In this document: positions 1 through 11,151 of the stretch, in pieces
Layout: the number at the start of each line of letters is the position of its first letter
Position numbering within the stretch: position 1 is the stretch's first letter
Source: Heloderma charlesbogerti
Lineage: Eukaryota > Chordata > Lepidosauria > Squamata > Helodermatidae
Assembly: GCA_026122225.1 (NCBI GenBank)
Contig: JANEZZ010000463.1
Location: 868,001 to 932,000, forward strand
Reading direction: 5' to 3'
Length of the DNA: 64,000 bases
Made by a program: the position numbers and the translations under genes
The notes under the pieces: generated by a model
Seen by the model: the letters and a program-made list of their open reading frames with translations, nothing else
What the model was told of the DNA's origin: nothing
The model's database searches: none

Positions 1-324
1 TGTTTCTTCTAGTTAGGACCACAGCAATACAAAGAGGTTAAGACATGTTAACCATAGTGTCTTTGGCTGTGTTTCTACAACAATGGAAAGAGAAGCTAAT
101 GGAGTAGTACCAGATTTTTTAAATGGAATCAGCTTTCCTGTGAGCAGAATTCCACGAGCAGATTCTCCGGACCAGTAAAAATCACTTCACAGAACATACT
201 TCCTGGTGGGGATGGGGGTTGGAGTGAACGTCATCTGATTGGCAGGGGTTGCTCAACCAATAAGTGAGGCTTCCCCCACTCCCCCCACCATCTCCTTTCC
301 TCTGAAAGTCCAGATGCACCTGCA
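1..324. other. Non-coding DNA, nothing recognised
   Basis: No exon-like open frame with splice sites and no repeat I can name. It leads into the degenerate repeat cluster that starts near 325. Probably intronic to SEMA5B, since the first recognisable exon on the + strand lies far downstream. Confidence 0.4.
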
Positions 325-905
325 TTTCAGGAGCAAGCCTCATTGAGCACAATGGGTGTTACTTCGGAGTAGACACACATATGCTTGTGCTGGAAAGGGG
401 GTGGGGAGAACACAAAGATGGAAACCAGCCCCCATTTTAACCAACAGGATCTCATTGATCACAATGGGAGTTACTTCTGAGGAGACAGTAATGGGTTTCT
501 TGTGGGAAAGAGAGCAGTAAACACAAAGACAGAAACCAGCCCCCATTGTAACCCTCAGGATATCTATAACGAAGTTGTGAAGTACTTACTTCCTAAGGCA
601 ATGATTCGGAGCCTCAAGGTCACGCTTAAGGAATTGGGCTTTAAAATGTGCCATTTGAATTGAGAGGGATCTCTGTAAGTTCTGATGTGGGCATTCAAAG
701 GCAAGCCTCATTCAACACAATGGGAGTTACTTCTGAGGAGACGCTAATGGGTTTGTTGTGGGAGAGAGACGGAAATCAACCCCCATTTTAATGCACAGGA
801 TCTCTATAAGGAAGCTGTGATGTGCTGTGTCAGCTGAGGGGCTTCTCTGTCATTTCTGTGGGCATTCAGAGGGCAAGCCTCATTCAGCACAATGGGAGGA
901 AACAC
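325..905. repeat. Degenerate tandem-like repeat cluster
   Basis: The phrase 'caagcctcattcagcacaa' followed by 'tgggagttacttctgagga' recurs in diverged form near 333, 450, 700 and 870. Two copies are followed by 'atgggtttcttgtggga'-like text and 'cagcccccattttaa'-like text, then 'aggatctctataaggaag'. Spacing is irregular, about 115 to 250 bp, so this is a decayed duplication cluster rather than a clean satellite. The 'caatgggagttacttctga' phrase resembles the middle of the palindromic element at 37260-37346. Confidence 0.55.
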
Positions 906-2973
906 CCCTTAACTGGGGTTATGGCGAAAGGCACACCCCTGGGCAGGGCTAGCATGCCTGAGCTAAATGCGGGGCTTGGGGCATACAACAACTATACTGG
1001 GGAGAACCTGACTTAAGGAAAAGAATCAGACTTTAAGCAGTCTCGGGTGGGAAACCCGTTTTTCCCCTGATAAGCTCCAGCATGGTTGCTGGGTGGCCAC
1101 AATGTCATCTATCCCTAATGACCTCAACATGCAGCTGGCTCAAAGTAAATTGCTGGTGGAACACCCCCTTTATGTGATGTGATATGCACAGCAGTAAACG
1201 TGCTTATTTTGCATGTGCACCTGCCATTTTCGTGTGTACATATAAAACCTTCTGAGTGTAAATGTTTAAAACATTAATTATATTTGTGTGAAATAGTTCT
1301 TAGATGGTTTGCTTTTCTGGGTTGGGTTTGGGTTGTTTTTTTTTTTGCAGGGACAGAGAAGAGTAACTAGTTGTGACCTGGGACTCCATGAGGATATTAC
1401 AACTGCCCAGTATTCTATTGGGAGCAGCTGTCTTTCCTCTAGCTGCTTTAATACCCTTTATAATGCTGTTCTCCTGTGGGCAAATATAGAGTGTGATTAC
1501 ATAAGACATCAGAGTGAGTGTGCTCTGAGCCAGGATCTGCTTGATCCAGAGTTCTTCAGGTTAAAACAGCCGCACCAGTTTAGGTGTCTAGAAATTTTTA
1601 AAAATTGCTTTTTGAAGCCTATTGCTCATTTCAGGCAGAGCTGACACCTGGAAAAGTGCCATGTTTATATTGTCAGCACTAAAATGGAAGGGGAAAACAT
1701 TTTTTTTTGTTTCCAATTTTCATTCCTGAGTACAGCCTGGCTGTCTAGGAGCCCTGAGGACAAAAAGGGCTGTGTGTCTTCAATGACCTTGCCTTACAGC
1801 ACTTGCAAAAACATTGACAGTTTTTGAATTTTCACCAGGCTTCTAGAGATGAGAGTGTTACATGTTTTTCCAGCAAGTTAAAGTGGGTGTTGGGCAGTAT
1901 GCATTAACTGCTTTTACAATGTCTGGGCGGTTAAACTTTGCGTTTGTCATCGTGAAGAGCTGGACTCTCTTTGTTTCTCTTTTTTTACTCAAATATACGT
2001 AAGAATGTTTGAACGTCATGTACCCTGATTCCACCAGTTGCTTTTTGAAAGCTCTCAGTTTCTCTGGGACAAGAGGAAAAGAGTCTGTATATCATTCTGT
2101 TACAATATGAAAAAGAAGGAACATTCTGGACACTGTTGCCTGGAAGTAATTGAAGCCATCTTGAAATTTACAGGGCACGTGGCCGACTAACCATTTACTA
2201 ACATTTGAAATGCTGCAGAAGTATTCAGCAGTATCCATGTCCAGCCTGGTATGAGACCTGCCTCTAGTCAGGTGCTTCTACTCTAATGAATTCCCCTCAG
2301 TGAGGTTTTTGCATTTCCTCTCTCTGAATTAATAGAGATCTTTGTCTAAAATAGGTGCCTTTAGGTCACAGGGAAAGGAGTTTATTGGGAGGCTCTGTCA
2401 TCTGATTCTTTTTTAGCTTTGTGTGGCTACTCTGTTTCCAACTCTGAGAAACTGAAACGGGATAAGTTCATGCCTGCTTGATTTTCTCAAAATGGATTGT
2501 TATCAATTGAGTTTGTTCAGATATTTTGTCTTTCCCAAATATAAAACTCCAATGTCTTTCTCATTCTCCCTCCCCCACAAGCCTTGTTAAGTATCGTTGT
2601 GCCCTTTAAATAAAAGCTTCATAATTACTTTGAACAGAGCAGAATCTGCTAATGCATATGGGTTGGGTTGGGTTTCTTATTCTCAGGTCATGACACAGGC
2701 TCATGTCCATCAAATGGGTTCCTGTTCCAGCTTCCCCACATCCGGCAGTGCATAAAATTCCAGACCTGTAAAAGAGATGATCAAGGCAGGAATAGGAATA
2801 AATGAACACCTAATAGACTGTAATCATTGATAGGTCAGCCCCAGATACAGTATTTTCAAGAGACAAAGCTAGGAAATTCCTATGCTGCTGCACTAGCACT
2901 ATTCCTGCACTATGCTGCACTAATCTGCTGTGTTGCAGGTTCCACCCATTAACTGTAACGGGGGAAGAGTCAG
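906..2973. other. Non-coding DNA without recognised features
   Basis: About 2 kb of A/T-rich sequence. One open stretch at 1309-1644 resembles no protein I know, lacks exon-like bounds and has no semaphorin motif. Probably intron. Confidence 0.45.
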
Positions 2974-3805
2974 AAGAACATAAGGAGAGCCCTGCTGGAT
3001 CAGACCAAAGTCCATCCAGTCCAGCATTCTGTTCACACAGTGGCCAACCAGCTGTCAACAGGAAATCCACAAACAGGACCTGAGTGCAACAGCACCCTCC
3101 CACCCATGTTCCCCAGCAACTGGTGCACATACTCATACTGCCTCTGATACTGGAGGCAGCATAGACCCATCAGGACTAGTAGCCACTGACAGCCTTCTCC
3201 TCCAGGAATTTGTCTAACCCCCTTTTAAAGCCATCCAAATTGGTGGCCATCACTACATCTTGTGGTAGCGAATTCCATAGTTTGACTATGTGCTGTGTGA
3301 AGAAGTGCTTCCTTTTATCTGTCCTGAATCTCCCACCAATCAGCTTCATGGGATGACCCTGGGTTCTAGTATTATGAGAGAGGAAGAAAAATGTCTCCCT
3401 ATCCACATTCTCCACACCATGCATAATTCTGTACACCTCTATCATGTCTCCCCTTAGTCACCTTTCTTCCAAGCTAAACCCAGTTGTTGTAACCTTCCCT
3501 TATAGGGGAGTTGCTCCAGCACCTTGATCATTTTAGTTGCCCTTTTCTGCACTTTTTCCAGCTCTACAATATCTTTTTTTAGGTGTGCTGGCCAGAACTG
3601 TGCACCATAGATTTGTATAAGGGGAGTATGATATTGACAGTTCTATTCTCAATTCCTTTTCTAATTATGCCTAACATGGAGTTTGCCTTTTTTAACTGCA
3701 CACTGGGTTAACATTTTCATCAGGCTGTCTACTACAGCCCCAACATGCATCACTTTACACTTGCTTACATTGAACTGCATTTGTCATTTTTAGATGCCCA
3801 AATCA
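2974..3805 (-). mobile_element. CR1-type LINE 3' fragment
   Basis: Lies in - orientation with its 3' end at about 2974 ('gaacataaggagagccctg', the reverse complement of a CR1-like tail). The - strand reading 3176-3445 carries the conserved CR1 reverse-transcriptase C-terminus: RKHFFT, VKLWNSLPQDVV, then a LDGFKRGLDKFL-like segment. The part from 3500 to 3805 is the upstream RT region with frameshifts. It is 5' truncated and coding-dead. A + strand CR1 of a similar subfamily is at 59155-59966. Confidence 0.85.
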
Positions 3806-5125
3806 TAGCTGGCCAGACTCAGTATAGTATGCTCATGGGTGGCAGGTGGGTCCTAGATTCTCAGTGCTTGCACAACCCACTGCTAGGATTCTGGTCCATT
3901 AAGGAGGTTTAGGGGCTTTTCAGTAGCAAGTGAGGCATGGCTGTTCCCAAATTGTTACACTTATCATGCCACTTTACTCTCAGGCTGTTCATTATGTTAA
4001 TTTATCTTGGTGATTAAACATGACATAAAATTTCTTTAAACTCAGTTTGATCCGCGTCATTGTGATCAGGAAAATAATGGTCTCAAAATTCGTAAGTTCA
4101 TAATATGGTCTTGCATAACAAGATTGTGCAAAAATCTATAAGACAACAAAGAAAGAACTGCCCTAGTTTGTAGGTGGGTTAATTAAAAAAACTGCTTCGT
4201 AAGGATATTTCATTCAAATTCTGAGCATTGAAACACCCACCCCCATCTAGGTATAAAGGCGACAAGTTTCCCAACTAACTTTGTGTTGGTATTAGCACTG
4301 AGTTGTATCAAGAAAGATATTTTAATTTCATCCATTGCTTTCCACCTGGCACTTCTCATGGGCAGTGATTTATAGCCTGTTGTTGTTGAGCTTACATTTA
4401 ATACATGCCAATAAACTAGCTGCAGGAGGAAGGATATTTTCCCCCTCTTTCCTCCCCTCCTTTCTTTTTGTCATTGGTGTGCGTGTTAAACTGGCTTTTT
4501 GCAGAAATTCCATTTTCAGCACATTAAGAGGTGTGTGTGTGGGGCTTCATACAGCAGGAGACTTTGTGCCCTTAGGGCAGAAATACCACAACCCTGTTTG
4601 TTTTCTTTGGCTCTGTCCCACTTTCAGGGCTGCAGCGAGTGCTTTACACCCTGGAGACTGATTGGAAGCTGTGACCATTCAGGATTTTTGGAATCCTCTC
4701 AGTCTCTCTCCAGTGGTGTTGGTAGGGAAGCATATCAGACAGGGTGAGACAAATTGATCTCAGCATTGATTAAACTGAGGTGTTCTGGCATTCTCAACAG
4801 AAGTTATGCTCTGGGACACCTTGGAAGCTCTCAGAGCAAAGCAGGAATAAGTGCAGGGTAGACAAACAGCACTTTCAGCATTTTCTCCTTGATTTGTTTG
4901 CTCCTCCTGCCTCCGCTGAATCTTCCAAAGGGTTACCCCAAGGGTTGTGCCTCATCTTGTGAGTCACTATTTCTGGTGCTTAAATACTGGAGTGCACATG
5001 TCTGTTGATCCATATCTCCTGGATTTGTTTTCAGAGCATATTTTGCCCAAATATATAGTTTAACTTGATGGTAGGACATTTCCTACCAAATGGAAGCTTG
5101 GTTTTGAAACAGCCTTCATTGGGCT
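3806..5125. other. Non-coding DNA without recognised features
   Basis: About 1.3 kb. The open frames at 4335-4661 and 4499-4747 show no domain and have no matched splice signals with semaphorin content. Probably intron. Confidence 0.4.
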
Positions 5126-5268
5126 CCTTCACACGGAGCTTTTATACTGCTATTGAGATTGCTCACTCACGGAAGTTTGTGGTCCCTTTAGTGTGATCCT
5201 GAATCTAAAACGTAAGCAGAAAGCCCCATTTTACATGCAGGGTTTTAGGCTGGTGTAGAGATGCCCAA
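5126..5268. mobile_element. Short MITE-like element, relative of 10540-10902
   Basis: Shares an ordered set of phrases with 10540-10902: 'gcttttat', then 'ctcactcacg', then 'tttgtggtccctttag', ending in 'ggttttaggctggtgtag'. It is about 145 bp against about 360 bp, so it looks like an internally deleted copy. The left end ('cttcacacggagc') has diverged from the right-end inverted repeat. Confidence 0.5.
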
Positions 5269-6314
5269 TGACTCCCTTTTTCACCCGCTTCTTTTCCCCC
5301 TCCCCTTTCCCCCTCCTTCTCCCTGTATCTGAGTCCTCCATTATCTTTCATTGATCTTGCTTCTCTTCTTGCCGCTTTCCCTCTTTTCACAGAGGGAACT
5401 CAAGTGGAACACAATGGGGTAATTTGATAGCTCATTATCTGCGATGTATTTAAAAATGGAACAAAGGGCATTTAGTACACTAATACATGTTGTAATGCTG
5501 TGCTCAGTTATAAGAATAAAAATCCCATTAAAAACATTACATAGGAAACATTTCATAGTGAATTAATGAAAAATGTCTATTTATTCATCATTATCCAATT
5601 TACTTTAACACCAAAGAACAATGAGGTGATGGCTTATATCCGGCAGGCTTTCTCACATGGAGAAACTCCCATTCAAATGGATCCATTTATAATATTTATT
5701 GCCACTCCACTGATTCCAAAACCATTTCTCTTTTTGATTACTATGGCTAATCAAAAATCTCCTATTTTATGAGATGAGACCTTAATTGGGGACTAGTTGT
5801 ATTAGTCCTAAGCCAGATGTTACAGAGGGCATCAACAATGTCCCACCTTTTTAAAAATAAAAAGCAGCAGTGGGAGGCTGCCAATGAGTGGCTACTCTCT
5901 TCTGAAGCTCTCCAAAGGGTCAGTATTCCTGCATAATCTGTCCTTTGGTAGCTGACCAAAGGAGCCACTTTAAGATGCAGCCTTATGTACTGGCTGCAAG
6001 GACTCCACCCTATCTGTGTGGGAGAATGGTGTGGTGGAAGAAATTGACACAGATTTCTCACACTGATACTTCCAAATCATATAGTATTTTGTCTGCTGTC
6101 AGTCCTTATTACAGCCCCCTCCTAGACTGTACAAGGAAGCTGAGATATAAATAAAAATCATTGACCCCACTGGACACCAGATTCAAAAGTCTGAACTGCC
6201 CTGGCATAATGTATAACTACTTTCCATTTCTCCTTCCAGTGCCAGACTGAATCAGCATTGGATAGATGTGGTGGTGGCAGTTCCACATTTGAACAAGGAG
6301 TTCTTCTTTTGGAT
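5269..6314. other. Non-coding DNA without recognised features
   Basis: Mixed A/T-rich sequence with a C/T-rich stretch near 5274-5330. No exon or named repeat seen. Confidence 0.4.
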
Positions 6315-6420
6315 CAGGGTTGGGGAACATGTGGTCGTCCAGATGTTGTTGGACTGAAACTCTCATCAGACCTAGCCAGCATAGCCAATGGTCTGCAGGA
6401 CCACACGTTGCCCATCCCTG
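6315..6420. mobile_element. Palindromic hAT-like MITE
   Basis: Left end CAGGGTTGGGGAACATGTGG; right end, reverse-complemented, CAGGGATGGGCAACGTGTGG. The middle is the 'ccagatgttgttggactgaa' motif. Flanks TTTTGGAT and TTTTAAAC match at 5 of 8 positions with only transitions between them, consistent with a decayed 8-bp duplication. Length 106 bp, no coding capacity. Relatives are at 60216-60351, 50126-50263 and 28233-28540. Confidence 0.65.
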
Positions 6421-7828
6421 TTTTAAACAGTCCAGGCTGGGAGATCTCACCTTTATTTACCCCTGTGGTTTATACCCCTGTCTCTGCTCCGCTCTCTACG
6501 ATGCTTGCTCATGTGGAATGTTGCATTAAGGTTAAAGTTTGTCATGGTTAGGAATGGGATTGTGCTTCAACACCCAGATTGGCTTATGTACTACTCAGGA
6601 AAAATGTTATATCTCTTTCATTAGTGTTTTTACAGTATCTGAGTTTCCATTTGGATGAGTGCCCTTATAGCTGGTTGTCAGAGGCCCACTGTATTTCTGT
6701 TCTTATTTGAGGTCAGATTTCGTTGGCGAGGGTACAAGAGTTTTTATAGTGTTTATGAAGCAGTGCTTATTCATCTATTTTTAATAACTCTCTCTTTACT
6801 GATGCAGACGTAAATCCAGATTTAATCAGAATTTCCTCAGTTGCATTAATCTTCGTGTTTTTTTTATTTTGTTCCTTTTTTTTAAGTACTCCATAAAGAA
6901 CTAATTGTCACCAAGAAATGATGGAAAGCTGTGTCAGGGGATAGGAAATGGAATAATTTGATGTGTATATTGTTTGAGGCCATAATCTGAGAAGCTGCCA
7001 TCAATTACAAAGATACAGAAGATGCTAGGGCTGTAGGAAAGAGAGACTAGCCAGTTAAAGACAAGTCGGAATCACTGGTGTGAATGAGGAAATGAAGTAA
7101 AATTTCCTACAGACGCCATGTGTCTATTTGCTGTTGCTGTCAACTTTCCAGTGGCCTGAAAAGCTGTTTTAATTTCAGAGGGTGCATTGAGGTGTCAGGG
7201 TTAATTTATATATTCAAAATGCACTGTGTGCACAGTATGGAGGAGGCAACTGAACAGTAAGTACATTAATGCACTAGTACTCATGTTTGTGCACACATAC
7301 ATACACAAGCATAATATTAACCTTGGGTTTACGTTGTGAAATCATAAATGCTATGGACAGGTTAATTTACTGAAAAAGGAAAAGATCAAATTCATTATGT
7401 ATGATTCACTGTGATGATTGAAGTCCCTATATAAAGATTTTTGAAGGGCTGACTCCAAGGGTTTTCATGGTTCAAGGCAATACTTTTAGAATGAAAATAT
7501 GCTAGAAAAAGTAGAGACCTCTCTACAGTTGCAGAGCTTTTTCTTTTTTTTATTGTGCAATACCTTCTCTGTATCTATTCTTCTTTACACTTGCACACAC
7601 TCACCCATTTATGCACATGAAACACCTGTTAATGCTACATACACTTAGTACTCATATTACACACTGTTCAAACACACTGTTTACATACAGCTCTTACACA
7701 TACACAATGTTTATACAGAATCTAACAACTGACCATCACATGGATAGTCCTGATTACTCCCTTCTTTGTTGAACGCCTTCCAACCAACAGCACATAGCTC
7801 TGTTTATTACTAGACATTGTATGCTGAT
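6421..7828. other. Non-coding DNA without recognised features
   Basis: About 1.4 kb of A/T-rich sequence with an A/C-rich tract near 7580-7720 ('cacatacacttag'-like). No exon or named repeat identified. Confidence 0.4.
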
Positions 7829-8606
7829 ACTTATTTATTTATTTATTATTTCATTTCTATACTGCCCAATAGCCGAAGCTCTCTGGGCGGTTCACAAAAA
7901 TTAAAACCAAACAACACACAATAAAACAATTTAAAAGATATAGAACATTAAAACCACAATAAAACAATACAACCACAATAAAACCTAGCAGCAGTGCAGG
8001 AGTTTAAAATACTGATTTAAAAACAGCAAAGATAAAAATTTAGAAAGCTAAAATGCTAAAATGCCTGGGAAAATAAAAAGGTCTTCACCTGGCGCCAAAA
8101 GGAATACAATGTAGGCGCCAGGCGAACCTCACTAGGGAGCTCATTCCAGAGCTGGGGTGCCATAACAGAAAAAGCCCTCCTCCTAGTAGCCACCCGCCTC
8201 ACTTCCTTTGGCAGGGGCTCACGGAGAAGGGCCGCTGATGATGATCTTAAGGTCCAGGCAGGCACATATGGGAGGAGGCGATCCTTCAGGTAACCTGGCC
8301 CCAAGCCGTTAAGGGCTTTGAATGTTAACACCAGCACTTTGAATCGGGCCCGGAAATAGACTGGCAGCCAGTGCAGCTGGAAAAGTACTGGCGTAATATG
8401 AGCTCGCAGGCCAGTCCCTGTTAACAATCTTGCTGCCCTATTTTGGACCAGCTGAAGTTTCCGGACAGTTTTCAAAGGCAGCCCCACGTATAACGCATTG
8501 CAGTAATCCAGACGAGAAGTTATCAGAGCATGGATAACTGTAGCTAGGCTATCTCTGTCCAGATAAGGGCGTAGTTGGTATACCAGCCTAAGCTGATAAA
8601 AAGTGC
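7829..8606 (-). mobile_element. L2-type LINE 3' end
   Basis: In - orientation. The 3' tail (TTTATT)n sits at 7829-7850, followed by 'actgcccaatagccgaagc', the L2 3' UTR signature also found at 25160, 27890 and 44340. The - strand frame 8487-8056 encodes the L2 ORF C-terminus: YVGLPLKTVRKLQLVQNRAA, HITPVLFQLHWLPV, a PLPKEVRRVATRRRAFSV block and WNELPSEVRLAP. Its 5' truncation is at about 8606, where similarity to the L2 at 27150 stops. The 143-codon reading is open but only a fragment. Confidence 0.88.
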
Positions 8607-8793
8607 ATACTTTTTAAAGCTTCTAAGCAATTGGAATTTTTCTAAACATTCTATAACATTACAGCAGCTGAACCAGTATGAAGGGAAGCCTTATTTAAAT
8701 CAGCTGAGTTTGGAGCTCTTAGAACCAATAGCTATAGAGGTCTCAAACATTGAAGTGATTCGCACATAACGCTAACCCATGGTTTATTTAACC
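8607..8793. other. Non-coding DNA, nothing recognised
   Basis: Short spacer between the L2 3' end and the hairpin-rich element. No feature seen. Confidence 0.4.
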
Positions 8794-9374
8794 TAGGGGT
8801 GCAAAACTATTTAGGGATGGGCAGCTGGATTGCCCCCCACCAGGCTGCCCACTGGCTGAACGATGTGAGGTGGCATGGCCCTACCCCATGATGTCACCTC
8901 TGCCCACTTTTCTTTTTTCATTTTCTTTTTCTTCATGCTGGAAGGAGGCACAGAACTGTGCTTCCCCAGCACAGAGAAAGGGATCCAGGCCCAGGCTGGC
9001 CTGCATCTCTGATCTGAGATCAGAAATAGCAGCAGGGATGAGGGGCAGCAGGACTTGCCTGTGTGGGGAAGGGTGGACACTCTCTCCAGTGCAGTTGCGA
9101 TGCCAGCCGCCCCACCCCACTGCTATCTCTAATCTGAGATTGGAGATAACAGCAGGTGTTCCACAGCTGTTGTGCTCCAGCAGAGGAATCCCCACTGCTA
9201 TGTCCAGTCTCAGGTCAGAGATAGCAGTGGGGGTATGCCCTTCGAGGAGATTCCTCCAGGGGTGAGACTTGGAGCCTAGGGCCTCTCCCCTTGAAGAATC
9301 CCAAGAGGCTGTGCAGCCTGGATTGGGGTGCCCTGCAGGCTAGAGGTTCTGTGGCCCAGATTTAACCCCTGGTT
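8794..9374. mobile_element. Hairpin-rich, hAT-like non-autonomous element
   Basis: Starts near 'ctaggggtgcaaaac' and ends near 'agatttaacccctgg', an imperfect inverted pair of the CAGGGGT type. The interior carries three imperfect palindromes at 9008-9024, 9121-9151 and 9191-9231, all variants of one 'ctgctatctctgatctgaga' arm motif. I could not define a clear 8-bp duplication, so the ends are approximate. It has open frames on both strands, but these are by-products of GC-rich palindromes and match nothing. Confidence 0.45.
9008..9231. repeat. Three copies of an imperfect palindrome
   Basis: 9008-9024: arms TCTGATCT and AGATCAGA around one G, perfect. 9121-9151: 15-bp arms with two mismatches. 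9191-9231: 20-bp arms starting CCCACTGCTAT and ending ATAGCAGTGGG, with a few mismatches. A fourth copy lies at 53178-53221, 44 kb away. Confidence 0.75.
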
Positions 9375-10539
9375 TGTTGCCCTACCCAGGCTTTTTTCTT
9401 TTGAATAAACCATGTTTTGTTTTCATTTCAGTTCCCTGGTGAAACCACCCATGGTTTAAACAAGCTAGACTTCACAAACCAACAACAAGCCATGGATTCT
9501 CTTTCTGGTTTTTTTTGTGTGGTTAGTGCTGTTCGGTTCATACAACACGACAACCCAGAATTCAACAACCCATGCCATATGTTATGTGCTATATGGTTTA
9601 GTGTTAATGTGATGATTTCAGCTTTGTTTTCTTCATTTTGTCAAGCTTGCAATTACATCACTTATCTTTTGTCATGTTTTTCTGATGGGGTCGGGAGGAG
9701 GATAATGTTTTCAAAACCATTGATTTTTGTAAATCTGTGTTCTGTGCTTTATTTCAATACCTCATTCATTTCCTTACCTAGGAAGTTCTTTAAAAGATAC
9801 ATCCAAAACTACTTATCTATTTGACTTTAAAAATAGACAAGTAGAATTTATACAGGAAATGCAGCCGTGTTTCCCCCATTTACAAATATAAGATAGAAAT
9901 TATATCCTATGTGCTTGGAATTCCTGCTTCCTCCAAATTAATAATGATGCCATCTACTTGAGATCAGTTTGATGTTGTTCCAGCTTATGATATATTTTTG
10001 ACTCACTTATTGCTTCACAAATTGCCTTTCCAGCACTTTGTGTTTATTTGCTTCTATATGTGCTGAATACTTTTATCTAGTGCTTCTTAATTCTTATATA
10101 AAATGGCAAACACCTTTATACAAATGGTGTATGATTGTATGGACTTTCATGGGACTGAACCCTTTCAAAAGCAGTTTACAATCAGTAAACAAGATACGGA
10201 AACTTATAATAAAGACATGGCACACAAGGAAAAAGGGATGGGAAAGGAAGTAAAATAGTAGTAAAATATAAGCTAAACAATTGGCATTTTGTTTGTCCTT
10301 TAATGGTATCTAAAAATCCATCCTGTGAATCAGGCTCTCACACCTTGCTCAATGGCAGGGCCAGTCCACCAGGAAAGCAGCAGTATGCCGCTTCTAACTG
10401 CCCAGTTAATCTTTGTGTACCACCTCCCTGTCTGGTTTTCCAGATGTCTGTGCAGCTGTAGACAATGGTAAAGCTAGGGTTAACTATATGATCAGAGGTT
10501 CCAGGCAATCACTGTCCCATAGAGCTATAGAGGCCAAGA
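9375..10539. other. Non-coding DNA without recognised features
   Basis: About 1.2 kb, A/T rich. The 135-codon open frame at 9417-9824 has no recognisable domain and biased, hydrophobic low-complexity content; I treat it as chance. Confidence 0.4.
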
Positions 10540-10902
10540 ACATTTCTACATGAGGCTTTTATTGTACACTCATGACTGGTCACTCACGTTTCTTTGTGGC
10601 CCCTTTACACTATGTCATCAACCTCCAGGGCCCCTCCCATCCCTTCTGGTGATTATAGTGGCTTTATTCTCAATGGGGAAAACACCATACGGGACTTCAA
10701 AGCTCAATAACTTTCTGGTGAAATTCTGGAGTCCCACTATATTGCAGTGCCATCTAGTGGCTGTATAAGTAAATATATAGACTTGCCCAGAAAGAAGAAA
10801 AATGGATGAAGCCACATGAAAAGGAGCTGATCTTAATCCCGCAAGGAATCTGGAAGCAGAAGCCCCAGTAAGGGTGCAGGATTTTAGCCTGGTGTAGAAA
10901 TG
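10540..10902. mobile_element. TIR element (MITE), ends ACATTTCTACA
   Basis: Left end ACATTTCTACATGAGGC; right end reverse-complemented ACATTTCTACACCAGGC, about 20-bp terminal inverted repeats. About 363 bp, no transposase coding. The interior includes 'ctcactcacg' and 'tttgtggcccctttaca', shared with 5126-5268. Superfamily not assigned; no clear target duplication seen. Confidence 0.6.
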
Positions 10903-11151
10903 TTTCCAGATGTTATGTTGGAATCCTGGTCCTGGCCTATACAGTCCATTCACAGTGTATTGAGAAGAGAAACTCTTTATTTCAATCATGCCATGATTGG
11001 GTTTATGGTGTCCTGCTTAATCTGATAGTGTGAAGCATGCAATGTGTTATGACAACACCCTTTTTATAGACGTGAACCTTCACTCAATGGCTTGTAACTA
11101 AGATAATGCTAGAAAGCAAATATATTCTAGCAAATATATACAGTCCCCTAA
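10903..11151. other. Non-coding spacer
   Basis: Nothing recognised between the TIR element and the L2. Confidence 0.4.

Noticed and set aside
325..905. CRISPR-like or satellite array
   Set aside because: Units are diverged, irregularly spaced and in a vertebrate genome; no uniform spacers.
1309..1644. 111-codon ORF preceded by a 'ttttttttgcag' acceptor-like tract
   Set aside because: No recognisable semaphorin or other protein sequence and no clear donor with conserved content.
9417..9824. 135-codon ORF
   Set aside because: No domain, no splice context, composition like random A/T-rich DNA.
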